Shown: positions 18,715 to 28,194 of the stretch, piece by piece
How the letters are laid out: each line of letters opens with the position of its first letter
Numbering within the stretch: position 1 is the first letter of the stretch
Assembly: GCF_000170915.1 (NCBI RefSeq)
Contig: NZ_ABCT01000001.1
Coordinates: 547,360-611,359, forward strand
Direction of reading: 5' to 3'
Length of the DNA stretch: 64,000 bases
Origin: Limnobacter sp. MED105
GTDB lineage: Bacteria > Pseudomonadota > Gammaproteobacteria > Burkholderiales > Burkholderiaceae_B
The notes under the pieces: model-generated
Database searches by the model: none
Told to the model about the DNA's origin: nothing
Seen by the model: the letters and a program-made list of their open reading frames with translations, nothing else
Position numbers and translations under genes: made by a program

Positions 18715-19107
18715 ATGGCGCTACACTGCCACATGCTTAAATCATTGACGATACTTCTTGCTTTTCAAGCGTTGGGCGAGTTGCTTAGCTTCTCCCTGTT
18801 TCCCTCCATTCCTGGCCCCGTGCTGGGTTTGATTGCCTTGTTGGCGTTCTTCTTCATCCGGGGAGGCGTGCCTGCCGATATTCAATCCACTGCCAATGTA
18901 TTTACCGCAAACCTGGGGTTACTGTTTGTGCCTGCGGCGGTGGGTGTGGTGGTGTTCTGGCCAGTTCTCGCCGAGTTTGGCGTGGTGATTTTGATTACTT
19001 TGCTGGTCAGCGTGGTGGTCACATTGGTGGGTACAGCGTGGGTACTGGACAAACTGGCCACCCGTTTCATGCCAGGCGAGGTCAGCGAGGGCAGCAAACA
19101 TGAGTGA
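18715..19107 (+). CDS. LrgA/CidA family holin-like membrane protein
   Basis: A 130-residue protein with four hydrophobic segments; the FPSIPGPVLGLIALLAFFF stretch and the GLLFVPAAVGVV segment are the family hallmarks. In other bacteria it pairs with LrgB in control of murein hydrolase export or in transport of pyruvate or glycolate-type acids. The start at 18715 is tentative; MLKSL at 18733 is an equally good start. It overlaps the LrgB gene by 8 nt, which indicates a two-gene operon. Confidence 0.88.
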   Translation: MALHCHMLKSLTILLAFQALGELLSFSLFPSIPGPVLGLIALLAFFFIRGGVPADIQSTANVFTANLGLLFVPAAVGVVVFWPVLAEFGVVILITLLVSVVVTLVGTAWVLDKLATRFMPGEVSEGSKHE

Positions 19108-19849
19108 ATCGGCTCGCCGCGTGCTGGAGCTTCCTGAAATTTGGGTTTATCTCAGCGGTAACCCGCTGAGTGCCCTGTTTCTTACCTTGTTGGCTTACCA
19201 AATTGGCTTGTGGTGCTACAAAAAAAGTGGTCAGCATCCATTCACCAATCCGGTCATGATTGCGGTGTTGTTGCTCGCGGCATTTTTGCAAATCACGGGT
19301 TTAAGTTATCAGCAGTATTTTGAAGGTGCCCAGTTTGTTCACTTTTTATTGGGCACTGCCACTGTGGCTTTGGCGGTTCCTATTTACCAGGGGCTTACTG
19401 CGGTGAAGGGGCAAACCATTCGTACTTTGGTGTTGCTGAGTGCAGCCTTGTTGGTGGGTGGTGCCTTGTCGATCGGCAGCGCTTTGGGTACAGCCCATTT
19501 GTTGGGTGCCAACCTGGACATTGTTCAAAGTTTGTGGTCCAAATCAGTGACAGCACCCATCGCCATGGGGGTGAGTGAACGCATTGGTGCCTCGCCTACG
19601 CTGACTGCCTTGTTCGCAATTGTCACCGGAATTTTGGGGGCGGCGGTTGGCACTTGGCTATTTAATTCAATGGGCATGAAGCGTTGGTGGGTTCGCGGTT
19701 TTACCATGGGTCTGGCTGCGCATGGCATTGGCACGGCACGCGCCTTTTCAGTGCATCCCGAGGCGGGCCGCTATGCAAGCTTGGGCATGGGGTTACACGG
19801 CATTTTTGGTGCGCTGCTAATTCCATGGGCGTTTGGTTTTTTCAGCTAA
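19100..19849 (+). CDS. LrgB/CidB family membrane protein
   Basis: A 249-residue polytopic membrane protein. The LrgB signature is present in SLWSKSVTAPIAMGVSERIG and GFTMGLAAHGIGTARAFS. It overlaps its partner LrgA by 8 nt and is translationally coupled to it. Together they probably form a membrane transporter or holin/anti-holin-like unit. No terminator is evident after it before the convergent genes. Confidence 0.92.
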   Translation: MSESARRVLELPEIWVYLSGNPLSALFLTLLAYQIGLWCYKKSGQHPFTNPVMIAVLLLAAFLQITGLSYQQYFEGAQFVHFLLGTATVALAVPIYQGLTAVKGQTIRTLVLLSAALLVGGALSIGSALGTAHLLGANLDIVQSLWSKSVTAPIAMGVSERIGASPTLTALFAIVTGILGAAVGTWLFNSMGMKRWWVRGFTMGLAAHGIGTARAFSVHPEAGRYASLGMGLHGIFGALLIPWAFGFFS

Positions 19850-19860
19850 GTGCCAGGGCA

Positions 19861-19974
19861 TTAAAAACAGGCGGCCCAGGCGGCCACATACACTGCCCGC
19901 ATGTCGGGGCTGGCATAACCCAGCATCACCAATAGGGCAAACGCTACCAACACCACCTTGGCCCAGCGTGGCAT
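19861..19974 (-). CDS. Possible 37-residue single-span membrane peptide
   Basis: Begins MPRWAKVVLVAFALLVML and ends WAACF, with one hydrophobic span after a basic residue pair, as expected for a small membrane protein. It lies 25 bp downstream of the MFS gene on the same strand and just inside the convergent boundary with LrgB. No clear ribosome binding site was seen, so this may be a chance open frame. Confidence 0.35.
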   Translation of the reverse strand: MPRWAKVVLVAFALLVMLGYASPDMRAVYVAAWAACF

Positions 19975-19999
19975 CAGTGGTGGGTTAGTGTCTGTATTT

Positions 20000-21286
20000 T
20001 CAGGCGGCTTGGGCTGCGGGCTCATTCGGGGTTGCACTTTGTTCCTTGATGGGCCAGTTTACCGCAGCTGCGATTGCACTTAAAGCCACGCAAATCCACC
20101 ACACCAATGTGTAGCTGCCTGTGGCATCAAACAACAAGCCGCCCAGCCAACCCCCGACAAAGGCGCCAATTTGGTGAAACATAAACACCAAGCCGCCGAG
20201 CATCGACAGGTTTTTTACCCCAAACATCGCAGATACGGTGCCCGTGGTTAAAGGCACGGTGGACAACCACAACACGCCCATGCCGGCTGCAAACAAATAC
20301 ACACTCCATGTAGTCAACGGTGCCAGGATAAAGGCCACAATCAGCACACCGCGCAAGCCATAAATGCCGGTCAGCAGCATGGGTTTTCTGAACTTTCCAC
20401 CCCACAGCCCAGCCAGGTAGCTGCCCAGAATATTGAACAGACCAATCAAGGCTAGTGCAGTGCTGCCCGCACTGGCAGGTATGCCGCTGTCTTGAAGATA
20501 GCTGGGCAGGTGCACGCTGATGAACAGAATTTGAAAGCCGCACACAAAATAACCCACGCTCAGCATGAGAAACGCACGGTGTTGTATGGCCTGCCCCAGC
20601 GAGGCCCACATGCCCAGTTCTTTGCCTGCAGGTGCTTCCTGATGGCTGGCTGCGGTATTTGGGCACTCGGCACTGCAGGGCGCATCGTCGGTTTTCAAGG
20701 GTTTGGCTTTGGGTTCAATCAATTGCCAGGCCAACACTAAAATAATGACGGCAAAGCAGGCCAGAATGGTGAGCGCAGAAGACCAACCCACCTGGTTGAT
20801 CAAAAACAAACCTCCAGGCAAAAAGGCAAATTGCCCCAATGAACCCAGTGCCATGGAAATGCCCATGGCCATGCTGCGTTTTTCAGGGGGCATTGCACGG
20901 CTGACTGCACCAAACACCACCGGGAAGGTGGTGCCGCTCAAACCCAAGCCAATCAAAATACCGGCACTCAAAGTCAGCATGCCCGGGCTTTCAACCATCG
21001 CCATTAAAAACAGACCCAGTGCGTACAGTGCTCCGCCCAGAATCATGGTGATGGCTGACCCCAGGCGATCGGCCATTCTTCCCACAAAAGGTTGTGCCAC
21101 ACCCCACACCAGGTTTTGCATGGCAATTGAAAAGGCAAACACTTCACGCCCCCACTCATTGCTCAAACTCATGGGCTGCAGAAAAAGCCCGAATGAATGG
21201 CGTATGCCCAATGAAATGGTCATGATGAAAGCCCCGCACCACAATACGGTGAGGGGTGATACTGCCTTGTGTGAGTTCAATTGCAT
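20000..21286 (-). CDS. Major facilitator superfamily transporter
   Basis: A 428-residue carrier with twelve predicted spans. The MFS loop 2-3 motif appears as GRMADRLGSAITMILGG, and the N-terminal ISLGIRHSFGLFLQPMS resembles the oxalate/formate antiporter and monocarboxylate branch. The central loop (about residues 190-215) is polar and contains extra Cys and Pro. The substrate is unknown. It follows the DsrE-like gene by 12 bp on the same strand and is probably cotranscribed with it. Confidence 0.88.
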   Translation of the reverse strand: MQLNSHKAVSPLTVLWCGAFIMTISLGIRHSFGLFLQPMSLSNEWGREVFAFSIAMQNLVWGVAQPFVGRMADRLGSAITMILGGALYALGLFLMAMVESPGMLTLSAGILIGLGLSGTTFPVVFGAVSRAMPPEKRSMAMGISMALGSLGQFAFLPGGLFLINQVGWSSALTILACFAVIILVLAWQLIEPKAKPLKTDDAPCSAECPNTAASHQEAPAGKELGMWASLGQAIQHRAFLMLSVGYFVCGFQILFISVHLPSYLQDSGIPASAGSTALALIGLFNILGSYLAGLWGGKFRKPMLLTGIYGLRGVLIVAFILAPLTTWSVYLFAAGMGVLWLSTVPLTTGTVSAMFGVKNLSMLGGLVFMFHQIGAFVGGWLGGLLFDATGSYTLVWWICVALSAIAAAVNWPIKEQSATPNEPAAQAA

Positions 21287-21298
21287 GGCAAGTGGGTA

Positions 21299-21769
21299 TT
21301 AAGGTTTGATGTAAGCAAAGCCCTGTTGGGTTTGCAGGTCGGCCACACGCACCACGCCTGAGGGGGTAAAGGTGGCATCCAGTACAAATTGGTCTTTGGT
21401 CAATTTGCGGTTTTTCAGGGTAATTTCACAAATTTCAAACACCACGCCGCGGGCAGTCAGTGCGCTTACCAGTGGAGCGTACTGAGTTCCCGTTTCAGCA
21501 TGTTTTGCGCCTTCCATTAAAAAGTCCACGCCATTGGCATGGGTCACCACGATGATGGTGGTTCTCGGTGAAACATCCAGGTGGTTGCGAATGTTGCGCA
21601 AAGCCTTTAGCGGTTGTTCAGCACCGTCAATGTGATACACCACCTTCGAGGTAATGTCCTGTGTAGTCATTCGCTTCACAGGGGCAGATTCCTGCGCATA
21701 CACCGTGCCAGTCATCAACAAGCCTGCTGCACAGGCTACCAAGGTATTTCTGATCATCAGCCAATTCAT
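21299..21769 (-). CDS. Exported DsrE-like protein
   Basis: About 156 residues, with a signal peptide ending near VYAQ. The mature part has the DsrE/DsrF fold pattern: KVVYHIDGAEQPLKALRNIRN, then TTIIVVTHANGVDFLMEG, and the EICEITLKNR strand. The Cys in VFEICEI is the only likely functional residue. DsrE proteins are usually cytoplasmic sulfur carriers; a secreted version of unknown role is common in proteobacteria. The start is the ATG of MNWLMIRN behind AAGGAG. It is divergent from the pilus locus. Confidence 0.78.
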   Translation of the reverse strand: MNWLMIRNTLVACAAGLLMTGTVYAQESAPVKRMTTQDITSKVVYHIDGAEQPLKALRNIRNHLDVSPRTTIIVVTHANGVDFLMEGAKHAETGTQYAPLVSALTARGVVFEICEITLKNRKLTKDQFVLDATFTPSGVVRVADLQTQQGFAYIKP

Positions 21770-21908
21770 GAATTGCTCCTTCAATGTCGGTTAACCCTGC
21801 CTTATCCCGCGAACAGGTGGGGCCGGCGAGGTGACTCCTTAGAGGGATGTTTAACCCATCCTGCATCGGGATACTCAACAGTACCGCTTTAAAAGGATGA
21901 GCAACAGT

Positions 21909-23492
21909 ATGAAACCCAACACCGCATTAAACACCGCTTTCACGGTGAGCAAAATTGGTGTTTACGCGGCCGTTGCCTTGGGTGCAATGGCTTGCTCATC
22001 GTTAAGGCCATTTGGGCAGGAAGACGAGTTTCGCGCCAAGCTGAAAGCGCCTGAAATAACCGGGGCCAGTCAGGCAGCCCCGCAGGTGACTTTGCCCATT
22101 GAGCGTTTGCCCTCCGATACATTCTGGGTTCGCCCCCAAATTTCCGAGGGCGAGTTGCCTAGCCGCTTGGTTGAGAACCTGTCGGTGACTGAACGCGGTT
22201 TGTTTGATGTGCTGCAGCTGATTTTCGCCAGCACCAATATGCCATTGAGTTTTGAGGGTGGGGCGGATGCAGCGTCCCGGTATGGGGTGGTCACGCTGAA
22301 CAATCTCAGTGGCACTTTGCCGCAGGTGATGAACAAGTTGGGCGAGATCATGGGTTTCTTCTGGACTGTGACTGAGTCAGGTGTGTTGAGGATCATGCCT
22401 GAGCAACAGTTTGTCGTCACCATGCCGCCAGTGCTGAACGAGGACAGCATGGCTGGCATTACCAACACCATGCAGTACCTGGGTGCACGCGATGTGTACC
22501 TGGACCGCATCAACCGGTCGCTGGTGTTTCGCGCCAACCGCCGGGCATTGAGTGACATTCAAAATTATCTGGAACGGGCACGCGCTACGCGTTCGCTGAT
22601 TGTGTACGACATGAATGTGTTGCAGGTTGATTTGAATGATTCCAACAACATGGGTGTACGTTGGGAGCTATACAAAGCCGGTGGGGGAATCAACACCGCG
22701 CCCGATTCATCCATAGCCGGTGCTTCAAGCACTGCTGATCGAATTACCCAGTTAACACGGACTGCATCCGGTATCGAAACCCTCATTTTCGGGGAAAACT
22801 TTTCAACCAATTTTCTGATTGATTTTTTAAAGTCGCAAGGCGATGTCAAAACATTGAGCCAACCGAAAATTGGTTTGATGAATGGCACCAACGGCAATAT
22901 TCGCGTGGGTCAGTCCACCACATTCGTCTCGCGTGTGGGTTCACAAATTGTGAACGGTGTTGCGCAGTCGACTGCCGATACCCAAAACCTGCGCACGGGC
23001 CTTGAGGTTTCGCTAACTGGTGAAGCACACGATTCCACCATTTACACCCGCATCAATATTTCAATCACTGAGCTATTGGCACTCAAGCGCTTTACCGCCT
23101 TGGGTGTGGATTTGAATTTGCCCGAAGTGGCTGACCGTGAATTGAAAACCCAGGTGCGTTGCCGGCCTGGCGACACCATATTGCTGGGTGGCATTACGGT
23201 GTCGCGAGCGCAGGATGATTTTCAAAGTGGCTTGGGCACACGCAGCCGCACTGAGAGCACCAAGCAAACGGAATTGGTGGTCACCATCCGCCCGCGCTTG
23301 TTGTTGTTCGGTGAGGTGGCTGAACTTGAACAACCTGCCGCCAAAATCAAACGCCGAATTGAGCCCAAGGCACCCAGTGTGCTTGAACCTGTCGCGACAG
23401 TGGGTGGCCCATTGCGCTTGTCTAAAAGCCTGGGTTTTGTGCCGTCACCAGTTCAAATGATTTCGAAACTGACCCCGTTTCAGGAGCAGTGA
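21909..23492 (+). CDS. PilN-like type IVb pilus secretin (outer-membrane lipoprotein)
   Basis: A 527-residue secretin that forms the outer-membrane gate of the pilus. The N-terminus is a lipoprotein signal with lipobox GAMACSS, as in type IVb PilN/BfpB secretins. The N-domains (about 80-230) contain FDVLQLIFASTNMPLSFEGG. The C-terminal secretin domain includes KTLSQPKIGLMNGTNGNIRVG, the lip region, and RPGDTILLGGITVSR with the final TELVVTIRPRLL. The start is placed at the ATG at 21909, about 11 nt after AAGGA; an in-frame ATG at 21897 directly abuts that sequence. First gene of a tightly packed nine- or ten-gene locus running to 38797. Confidence 0.88.
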   Translation: MKPNTALNTAFTVSKIGVYAAVALGAMACSSLRPFGQEDEFRAKLKAPEITGASQAAPQVTLPIERLPSDTFWVRPQISEGELPSRLVENLSVTERGLFDVLQLIFASTNMPLSFEGGADAASRYGVVTLNNLSGTLPQVMNKLGEIMGFFWTVTESGVLRIMPEQQFVVTMPPVLNEDSMAGITNTMQYLGARDVYLDRINRSLVFRANRRALSDIQNYLERARATRSLIVYDMNVLQVDLNDSNNMGVRWELYKAGGGINTAPDSSIAGASSTADRITQLTRTASGIETLIFGENFSTNFLIDFLKSQGDVKTLSQPKIGLMNGTNGNIRVGQSTTFVSRVGSQIVNGVAQSTADTQNLRTGLEVSLTGEAHDSTIYTRINISITELLALKRFTALGVDLNLPEVADRELKTQVRCRPGDTILLGGITVSRAQDDFQSGLGTRSRTESTKQTELVVTIRPRLLLFGEVAELEQPAAKIKRRIEPKAPSVLEPVATVGGPLRLSKSLGFVPSPVQMISKLTPFQEQ

Positions 23493-23495
23493 TTC

Positions 23496-24353
23496 ATGCA
23501 TGCACTTAAAAAACAAGCCATCACATATTGCATTGCAAGTGTTTTCGTAGCCTGCTGTGGCAGTGTCTTGGCGCAGCAAACCATTGCAAATCCCCTGATT
23601 CGCCCTGCCCTGTTGCAGGGGGCACCTGCGGCGAATGGCGCAGATTCTGCTGGGGCTAGTCAGCGCCCGGCAGAACCGGCCAGTGCTGGTGATGCGGCCG
23701 AAATACGCCGGCAGGCCGAACGGCGAATTACCCAGGAAGATTTGAACATTCGGCAGCAGGCCTTGAATTCTCCGGTATTGCCGGTTCCGCTAATCAACCT
23801 GTTCACAAACATGCAGATCACTGCTTATTTTCAGGGTGCAATTGTCATGCGTCGGGTGGAAAACGATTTCACGCCGCAACAAGTCAGTCAGCCAGTTGCT
23901 GTTCAGCAATCCGGCAACAACCGTAGTGACGCACCGCCGGTTGTTGTGGCACCTCGTCCTGTCTCGCGTTCGTCGGGTTCACTGCGTTTGCGCGTTGGCC
24001 AAACAGAGAATGTCAGTGGTTATCCGCTTCGCGCCAAGGTCAATGGTCAGGACATTACAGTTGATTGGTTGAGTGAAAACGGAACCTGGGTCAATGTGTT
24101 TTATGGTGCGCTGGAGTCGAGCGCGGGTGGGTTGCCGCAAGTGCCCAGCGATTCGCAATTGTTGAAAGTTGAAACCGATCAGTTTGATCATTTGGTACCG
24201 GTGTTGCGAACACAGACATTTTCACCTTCGGGTACCTTGGGTGGTCAGCAAGGGGGCAACTTTGGCTCCGGGTTCGGTGGTGGCAATGGTGGTTTCGGTG
24301 GCAGCCAGGGTGGCAATAATCAGCCCGGTTTTGGCACAGGCTTTCCCAACTGA
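23496..24353 (+). CDS. Secreted protein with Gly-rich tail, pilus locus component
   Basis: 285 residues, with a signal peptide cleaved near SVLAQQ. A Pro/Ala-rich linker (about 35-70) and a helical segment EIRRQAERRITQEDLNIRQQ come before a small beta-rich domain (about 150-230: SLRLRVGQTENVSGYPLRAK). The last 45 residues are a Gly/Asn/Phe-rich low-complexity tail (GSGFGGGNGGFGG). No family is recognised. The position directly after the secretin gene, with a 3-nt gap, suggests a periplasmic partner of the secretin comparable to PilP-type proteins; that role is inference. Confidence 0.75.
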   Translation: MHALKKQAITYCIASVFVACCGSVLAQQTIANPLIRPALLQGAPAANGADSAGASQRPAEPASAGDAAEIRRQAERRITQEDLNIRQQALNSPVLPVPLINLFTNMQITAYFQGAIVMRRVENDFTPQQVSQPVAVQQSGNNRSDAPPVVVAPRPVSRSSGSLRLRVGQTENVSGYPLRAKVNGQDITVDWLSENGTWVNVFYGALESSAGGLPQVPSDSQLLKVETDQFDHLVPVLRTQTFSPSGTLGGQQGGNFGSGFGGGNGGFGGSQGGNNQPGFGTGFPN

Positions 24354-24367
24354 AGGAAACAATCCGC

Positions 24368-26068
24368 ATGAAATCACTTGAAGCCGATTTGGTGCAAGCC
24401 GGGCTGGATGACCACCAGCTTAATTTGCTTCGCCAACAGCATACGCATTTGCGTGGCGAGGGTCGGTCTGCCGAATTGGGTAGCCTTGCCTTGCGCTCTC
24501 GGTTCTTGAATCTTGATGACCTGGTCGACACGGGTTCTCAGGAAGATTCAAATGTCATTGGCGACCACTTTACCTTGCAAACCATATTGCCTCTGGAATA
24601 TTGCCGTCGCTTTGTGTGTGTGCCCACCGAGTTTTCAAAGGGAGTGCTCACCCTGCGTTGCGCCCAACCATTGAAAGCCGCGCAACAGGATCGCATTCGC
24701 CAAATTTTACGTGCACCTGTTTCTGCATTGAAGTTTTTACCATCCAGTCGCCAAGAGGTGTGCGACTTGCTGTTGCGCATCGAACAATCGGGTTCAGTCA
24801 ACGGCCTGATCACCGTGCTTCGACACGAGGGGTTGGAGGCCGGCCGTTTGCGCAGCCTGGTGTATGCAGTATTGAAGGAGGCCTTGTCGCTGCGAGCCAG
24901 TGATATTCACCTCAGCCGCAAAGGTGATCCCGATGCATGGATTGCTTACCGGGTTGATTCTGTGATGCGGCAAACCCATTTGCTGCCCGAGTTGTTGATG
25001 CAATCGCTGGTGGCCCGCATCAAAATTGAAGCGGGCATGGATGCATCCAATAGCCGCACAGCTCAGGATGGTCGATTGACTGTAGAACATGAGGGCCGCG
25101 TGGTGGATTTTCGGATCTCGACGCAGCCTTTGGTGGATGGTGAATCGGTGGTGTTGCGTGCTCTGGATGCATCGCTTTTGCCCAGTCTGGGTGCTCTGTT
25201 TCCCGGGCAACCCAAAATGACAGAGTTGATCAAAAGCATTACCAATCAAACTGGTAAAACTGGAGGCTTGGTATTTATTTCCGGTGCTACAGGTTCAGGC
25301 AAGAGTACAACGCAGTACACCGTGGCCTGCGGATTCAGGCGAGACGCCATGAATGTGATTACTGTTGAAGACCCCGTTGAATACATTTTGCCGTTTGCCA
25401 AACAAATTCAATTGCAGGCTTTGGTGAAGCAGAAAGCCATTGAACTTGAGCGTTCAATACTTCGCCAAGACCCGGATATTCTGATATTCGGCGAGGTACG
25501 CGATGCAGACTCTGCACGCGCTGCATTGGCTTTCGCGGAAAGCGGTCACCTGGTTATTTCAACCATTCACGCCAACAGCGTGTTACAGGTCAGCGAACGA
25601 TTCCTCTCCATGATTGACCCGGCACACCGTGCAGATTCAGAATTTTTGTTGGCGCATTTTCTGCGCGTGGTTATTCACCAGCGTTTGGTGCGTCGCCTGT
25701 GTTCCTGTGCCCGGCCGGTACAGGGCGAAGCGCTTGAACACTTTCAATCACAGGCGCTTCGGCTTACCGGTGGCCTGATTCAGCCACGTGCTGGTTTGCG
25801 TTACAAGGTGGGCTGTACTCGCTGCGCTGGTTTGGGTTATTCAGGCAGGGTAGCAGCGCATGAAACCCTGCATGTGCCCGCTGACGAAACAATGCGTGGC
25901 CGTTTTGTGAGGGCTTTCAAAAGTCACAGCCTGGAGCTTCCTGTCGACTTGCGCGAAGAGAACGGGGTTGATTACACCAGCCGACTCCAAACCTTGCAGA
26001 CCCTTCTGGATCAGGGCTTGGTCGATTGGCCCAGTGTTCTTCAGGTACTTGGTGTGGCGGGGGACTGA
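24368..26068 (+). CDS. Pilus assembly ATPase, GspE/PilB family
   Basis: A 566-residue cytoplasmic hexameric ATPase powering pilin polymerisation. Walker A is G306-T314 (GATGSGKST), the Asp box is TVEDPVEY, and Walker B is about D370-E376 (ILIFGEVRD), followed by the His box STIHANSV. A zinc-binding four-cysteine cluster is present (CSC at about 444 and CTRC near 475), typical of assembly ATPases and absent from PilT retraction ATPases. The N-terminal domain resembles the GspE N-domain. The start is ATG after GGAAAC. No second (retraction) ATPase is present in the locus. Confidence 0.92.
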   Translation: MKSLEADLVQAGLDDHQLNLLRQQHTHLRGEGRSAELGSLALRSRFLNLDDLVDTGSQEDSNVIGDHFTLQTILPLEYCRRFVCVPTEFSKGVLTLRCAQPLKAAQQDRIRQILRAPVSALKFLPSSRQEVCDLLLRIEQSGSVNGLITVLRHEGLEAGRLRSLVYAVLKEALSLRASDIHLSRKGDPDAWIAYRVDSVMRQTHLLPELLMQSLVARIKIEAGMDASNSRTAQDGRLTVEHEGRVVDFRISTQPLVDGESVVLRALDASLLPSLGALFPGQPKMTELIKSITNQTGKTGGLVFISGATGSGKSTTQYTVACGFRRDAMNVITVEDPVEYILPFAKQIQLQALVKQKAIELERSILRQDPDILIFGEVRDADSARAALAFAESGHLVISTIHANSVLQVSERFLSMIDPAHRADSEFLLAHFLRVVIHQRLVRRLCSCARPVQGEALEHFQSQALRLTGGLIQPRAGLRYKVGCTRCAGLGYSGRVAAHETLHVPADETMRGRFVRAFKSHSLELPVDLREENGVDYTSRLQTLQTLLDQGLVDWPSVLQVLGVAGD

Positions 26069-26070
26069 GC

Positions 26071-27321
26071 ATGTCGATTTCAAATTTTCGTGTCGATTAT
26101 CTGGCCCCTCAAATGCTGGATGCAACCGCCCGACCTGACGAGAGATTGAGTGGTTATTTTCGCCACCAACTGGTGATCACCGCATCAAGAAAACGCGAGG
26201 CTATTCAGCAAGTCATTGACCGTGGGGGGGTGGTGCTGGATGTGTTCGAACTGCAAGCCAAAGGCAGATTGTCTCGTCTGTTTGGCTCGAAGGTAAGCCG
26301 AAGCTACAAACAGAAATTCTTGCAGGCGCTGGCGTTCAATGTGCGCTCGGGTTTGTCGCCCGAGAAGTCGCTTGAGCAGGTGATTTTGGGTGAGCTGGGT
26401 GAGCCACGCTTAATCCTGAATCAGGCTTTAAATGCGTTGCGGCAGGGGTTTGGTTTTGTGGCTGCGGTGGAACTGCTGAACTGGTTTGATGACTCCACTT
26501 TGGCGGTGTTAAGCGCCGGCGAAGCTGCAGGCCAGCTAAGTGAGGCGCTTGAAACTGCAGTCAGTTTTTATGAGAAAGGCTCTGCAACACTGAAGCTGAT
26601 GTTTGGTGCTGTCACCTGGACTGCACTGGATTTGATCATGGCGGTGTCTACGGTAATCGGCATGCGTTTTGGTTTGATTGAGCAATTGAAAGCAACACCA
26701 TTGATGAGCGAAGACCCTGCCAAGGTTGCGCAATACAACAGCTCGTTGGCGTTGGCCGAATGGGTTAACAACGGCTTGCTGGTTTTCTCTTTCGTGTTTT
26801 TTCTGATCCTGATTTATTTCACTATGCTGGTGTTGTCGCCTGATCAGAAAACCCGCACACAGGCTTTTGGGGTTCTGGAAAAAGTGCCGGTGATAGGCGA
26901 GTTGCTGATTTGCTCCGGTATCGCTGCCACCACCCGCGTGTTGGGCTCTTTGTTGACCGGTGGTGTGGCCTTTTTGAATGCGGTACAAATTGCACGTAAA
27001 GGCACCATCACACCCACTGTATCCCTGTTCTGGCAAACCATCACCGATCGCAGCGAAATTGGTGAGCAGCCTGCTGTTGCTTTCAATCATCCCTTGCTGG
27101 ACAGCAGCGAACGCTTGTTGATTCGGGCGCACAAAGACCAGGCTCAACTGGCTGAGTGCCTGGCCTCGATATCACAAACCCGCGATGACAAAGCCAACAG
27201 CGCTGCACGCAAATTTGCAGTCATTGCATTCGTCGCTTCTCTTGCTTACTCAGGTATTGCGGTGTTGTTCAGTCTGGCCGTGGTGTATTTGCAAAACGAA
27301 GTTGTGTTGTCTGGAGCTTAA
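26071..27321 (+). CDS. Inner-membrane platform protein, GspF/PilC family
   Basis: A 416-residue protein with two T2SSF-type repeats and about three membrane spans (near residues 185-205, 230-260 and 390-415). The first repeat contains KFLQALAFNVRSGLSPEKS and LAVLSAGEAAGQLSEALE, which is the family consensus. It acts with the ATPase to add pilins at the inner membrane. The start is the ATG at 26071, two nucleotides after the ATPase stop; an upstream in-frame start at 26026 is inside that gene. Divergent from PilC, closer to PilR/BfpE of type IVb systems by context. Confidence 0.88.
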   Translation: MSISNFRVDYLAPQMLDATARPDERLSGYFRHQLVITASRKREAIQQVIDRGGVVLDVFELQAKGRLSRLFGSKVSRSYKQKFLQALAFNVRSGLSPEKSLEQVILGELGEPRLILNQALNALRQGFGFVAAVELLNWFDDSTLAVLSAGEAAGQLSEALETAVSFYEKGSATLKLMFGAVTWTALDLIMAVSTVIGMRFGLIEQLKATPLMSEDPAKVAQYNSSLALAEWVNNGLLVFSFVFFLILIYFTMLVLSPDQKTRTQAFGVLEKVPVIGELLICSGIAATTRVLGSLLTGGVAFLNAVQIARKGTITPTVSLFWQTITDRSEIGEQPAVAFNHPLLDSSERLLIRAHKDQAQLAECLASISQTRDDKANSAARKFAVIAFVASLAYSGIAVLFSLAVVYLQNEVVLSGA

Positions 27322-27324
27322 GCC

Positions 27325-28194
27325 GTGGAAGCCATCAATTTAAAAAGCATTTACTCCAACCTGATTGCGGGGCGCTTGCCGGTTGGCACTGGCAGTGCAC
27401 AGAAAGTAGTGATGAATCAGGCTTACGCCATTTTGGGTACCAACCGGCTTCATGCGTATCTTGCCGAGCGTTCAGGCCATGTGTACTACTTCGCCATTGA
27501 AAGCGCTTGGCTCAGTTCGGCGCCAGGTTTTAACTTGCCTTTTGTTGATGTTTTACCGGACGGGCCTTTGCATGTCGGTGATGCAATTTACTTGATGCAC
27601 GGCGCCGACTACTCCGTTGCTTTGATCATTGAGGGCGGTAGTGTTCGCCTGCTGTGTAACGACCAGGATGTGTTGAAAGACTATTTGATTGGTCTTGATT
27701 TGCACATCGTCGAAATTGAACACAAGGGCGGTAAACCGCTCAGCAGTATTCCCCAGGCCATTCAGGGCATCACCGAGCGTTTTAGTGCCTTGATGATGAA
27801 GGGGTCCATCGGTGTCTTGATTTCGGCATCCATGGTGTTTCTGGGGGCACAGGTCGCAAGCGCATACACCAACAGTCAGGCTGCAAGCGGTCTTAATGCG
27901 CAAGCGGTTGAGAATGACTTGAATGCCACCCTGCTCAAGCTCAGTGTGCAGCAGCCCCTGGCACGCCAAATATCCAGAATACAAAAAGTGTCAGCAACTG
28001 TTGTGAGATCGGGGGGGTGGATTGAGAAGTACACCATGAAGGGCGAGGACGACGAATCTTTCGAGTTGATCCTGCCCAGTTGGGTGAGTCAGGACTACCT
28101 CGATTCTCTGGGGCGCGATGTGGTCACCGATCTAAGGGATATGGAAGGGCTTCTAAGTGTACGTAAACAAGGCAAGAAGGAGTCAGTCAAGTGA
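27325..28194 (+). CDS. Single-span inner-membrane pilus assembly protein (PilO2/PilL-like position)
   Basis: 289 residues, GTG start 3 bp after the platform gene. It has an N-terminal cytoplasmic domain of about 155 residues, one membrane span (about 158-180, SIGVLISASMVFLGAQVA) and a C-terminal periplasmic domain with coiled-coil-like character. The architecture matches the bitopic alignment-complex proteins of type IVb pili, where a cytoplasmic domain contacts the ATPase. Sequence similarity to a named family is not recognised. It overlaps the next gene by 4 nt. Confidence 0.75.
   Translation: MEAINLKSIYSNLIAGRLPVGTGSAQKVVMNQAYAILGTNRLHAYLAERSGHVYYFAIESAWLSSAPGFNLPFVDVLPDGPLHVGDAIYLMHGADYSVALIIEGGSVRLLCNDQDVLKDYLIGLDLHIVEIEHKGGKPLSSIPQAIQGITERFSALMMKGSIGVLISASMVFLGAQVASAYTNSQAASGLNAQAVENDLNATLLKLSVQQPLARQISRIQKVSATVVRSGGWIEKYTMKGEDDESFELILPSWVSQDYLDSLGRDVVTDLRDMEGLLSVRKQGKKESVK

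Noticed and set aside
21770..21908. Riboswitch (cyclic di-GMP type) in the pilus locus leader
   Set aside because: Searched by eye for the conserved core segments and did not find them; only short inverted repeats are present.
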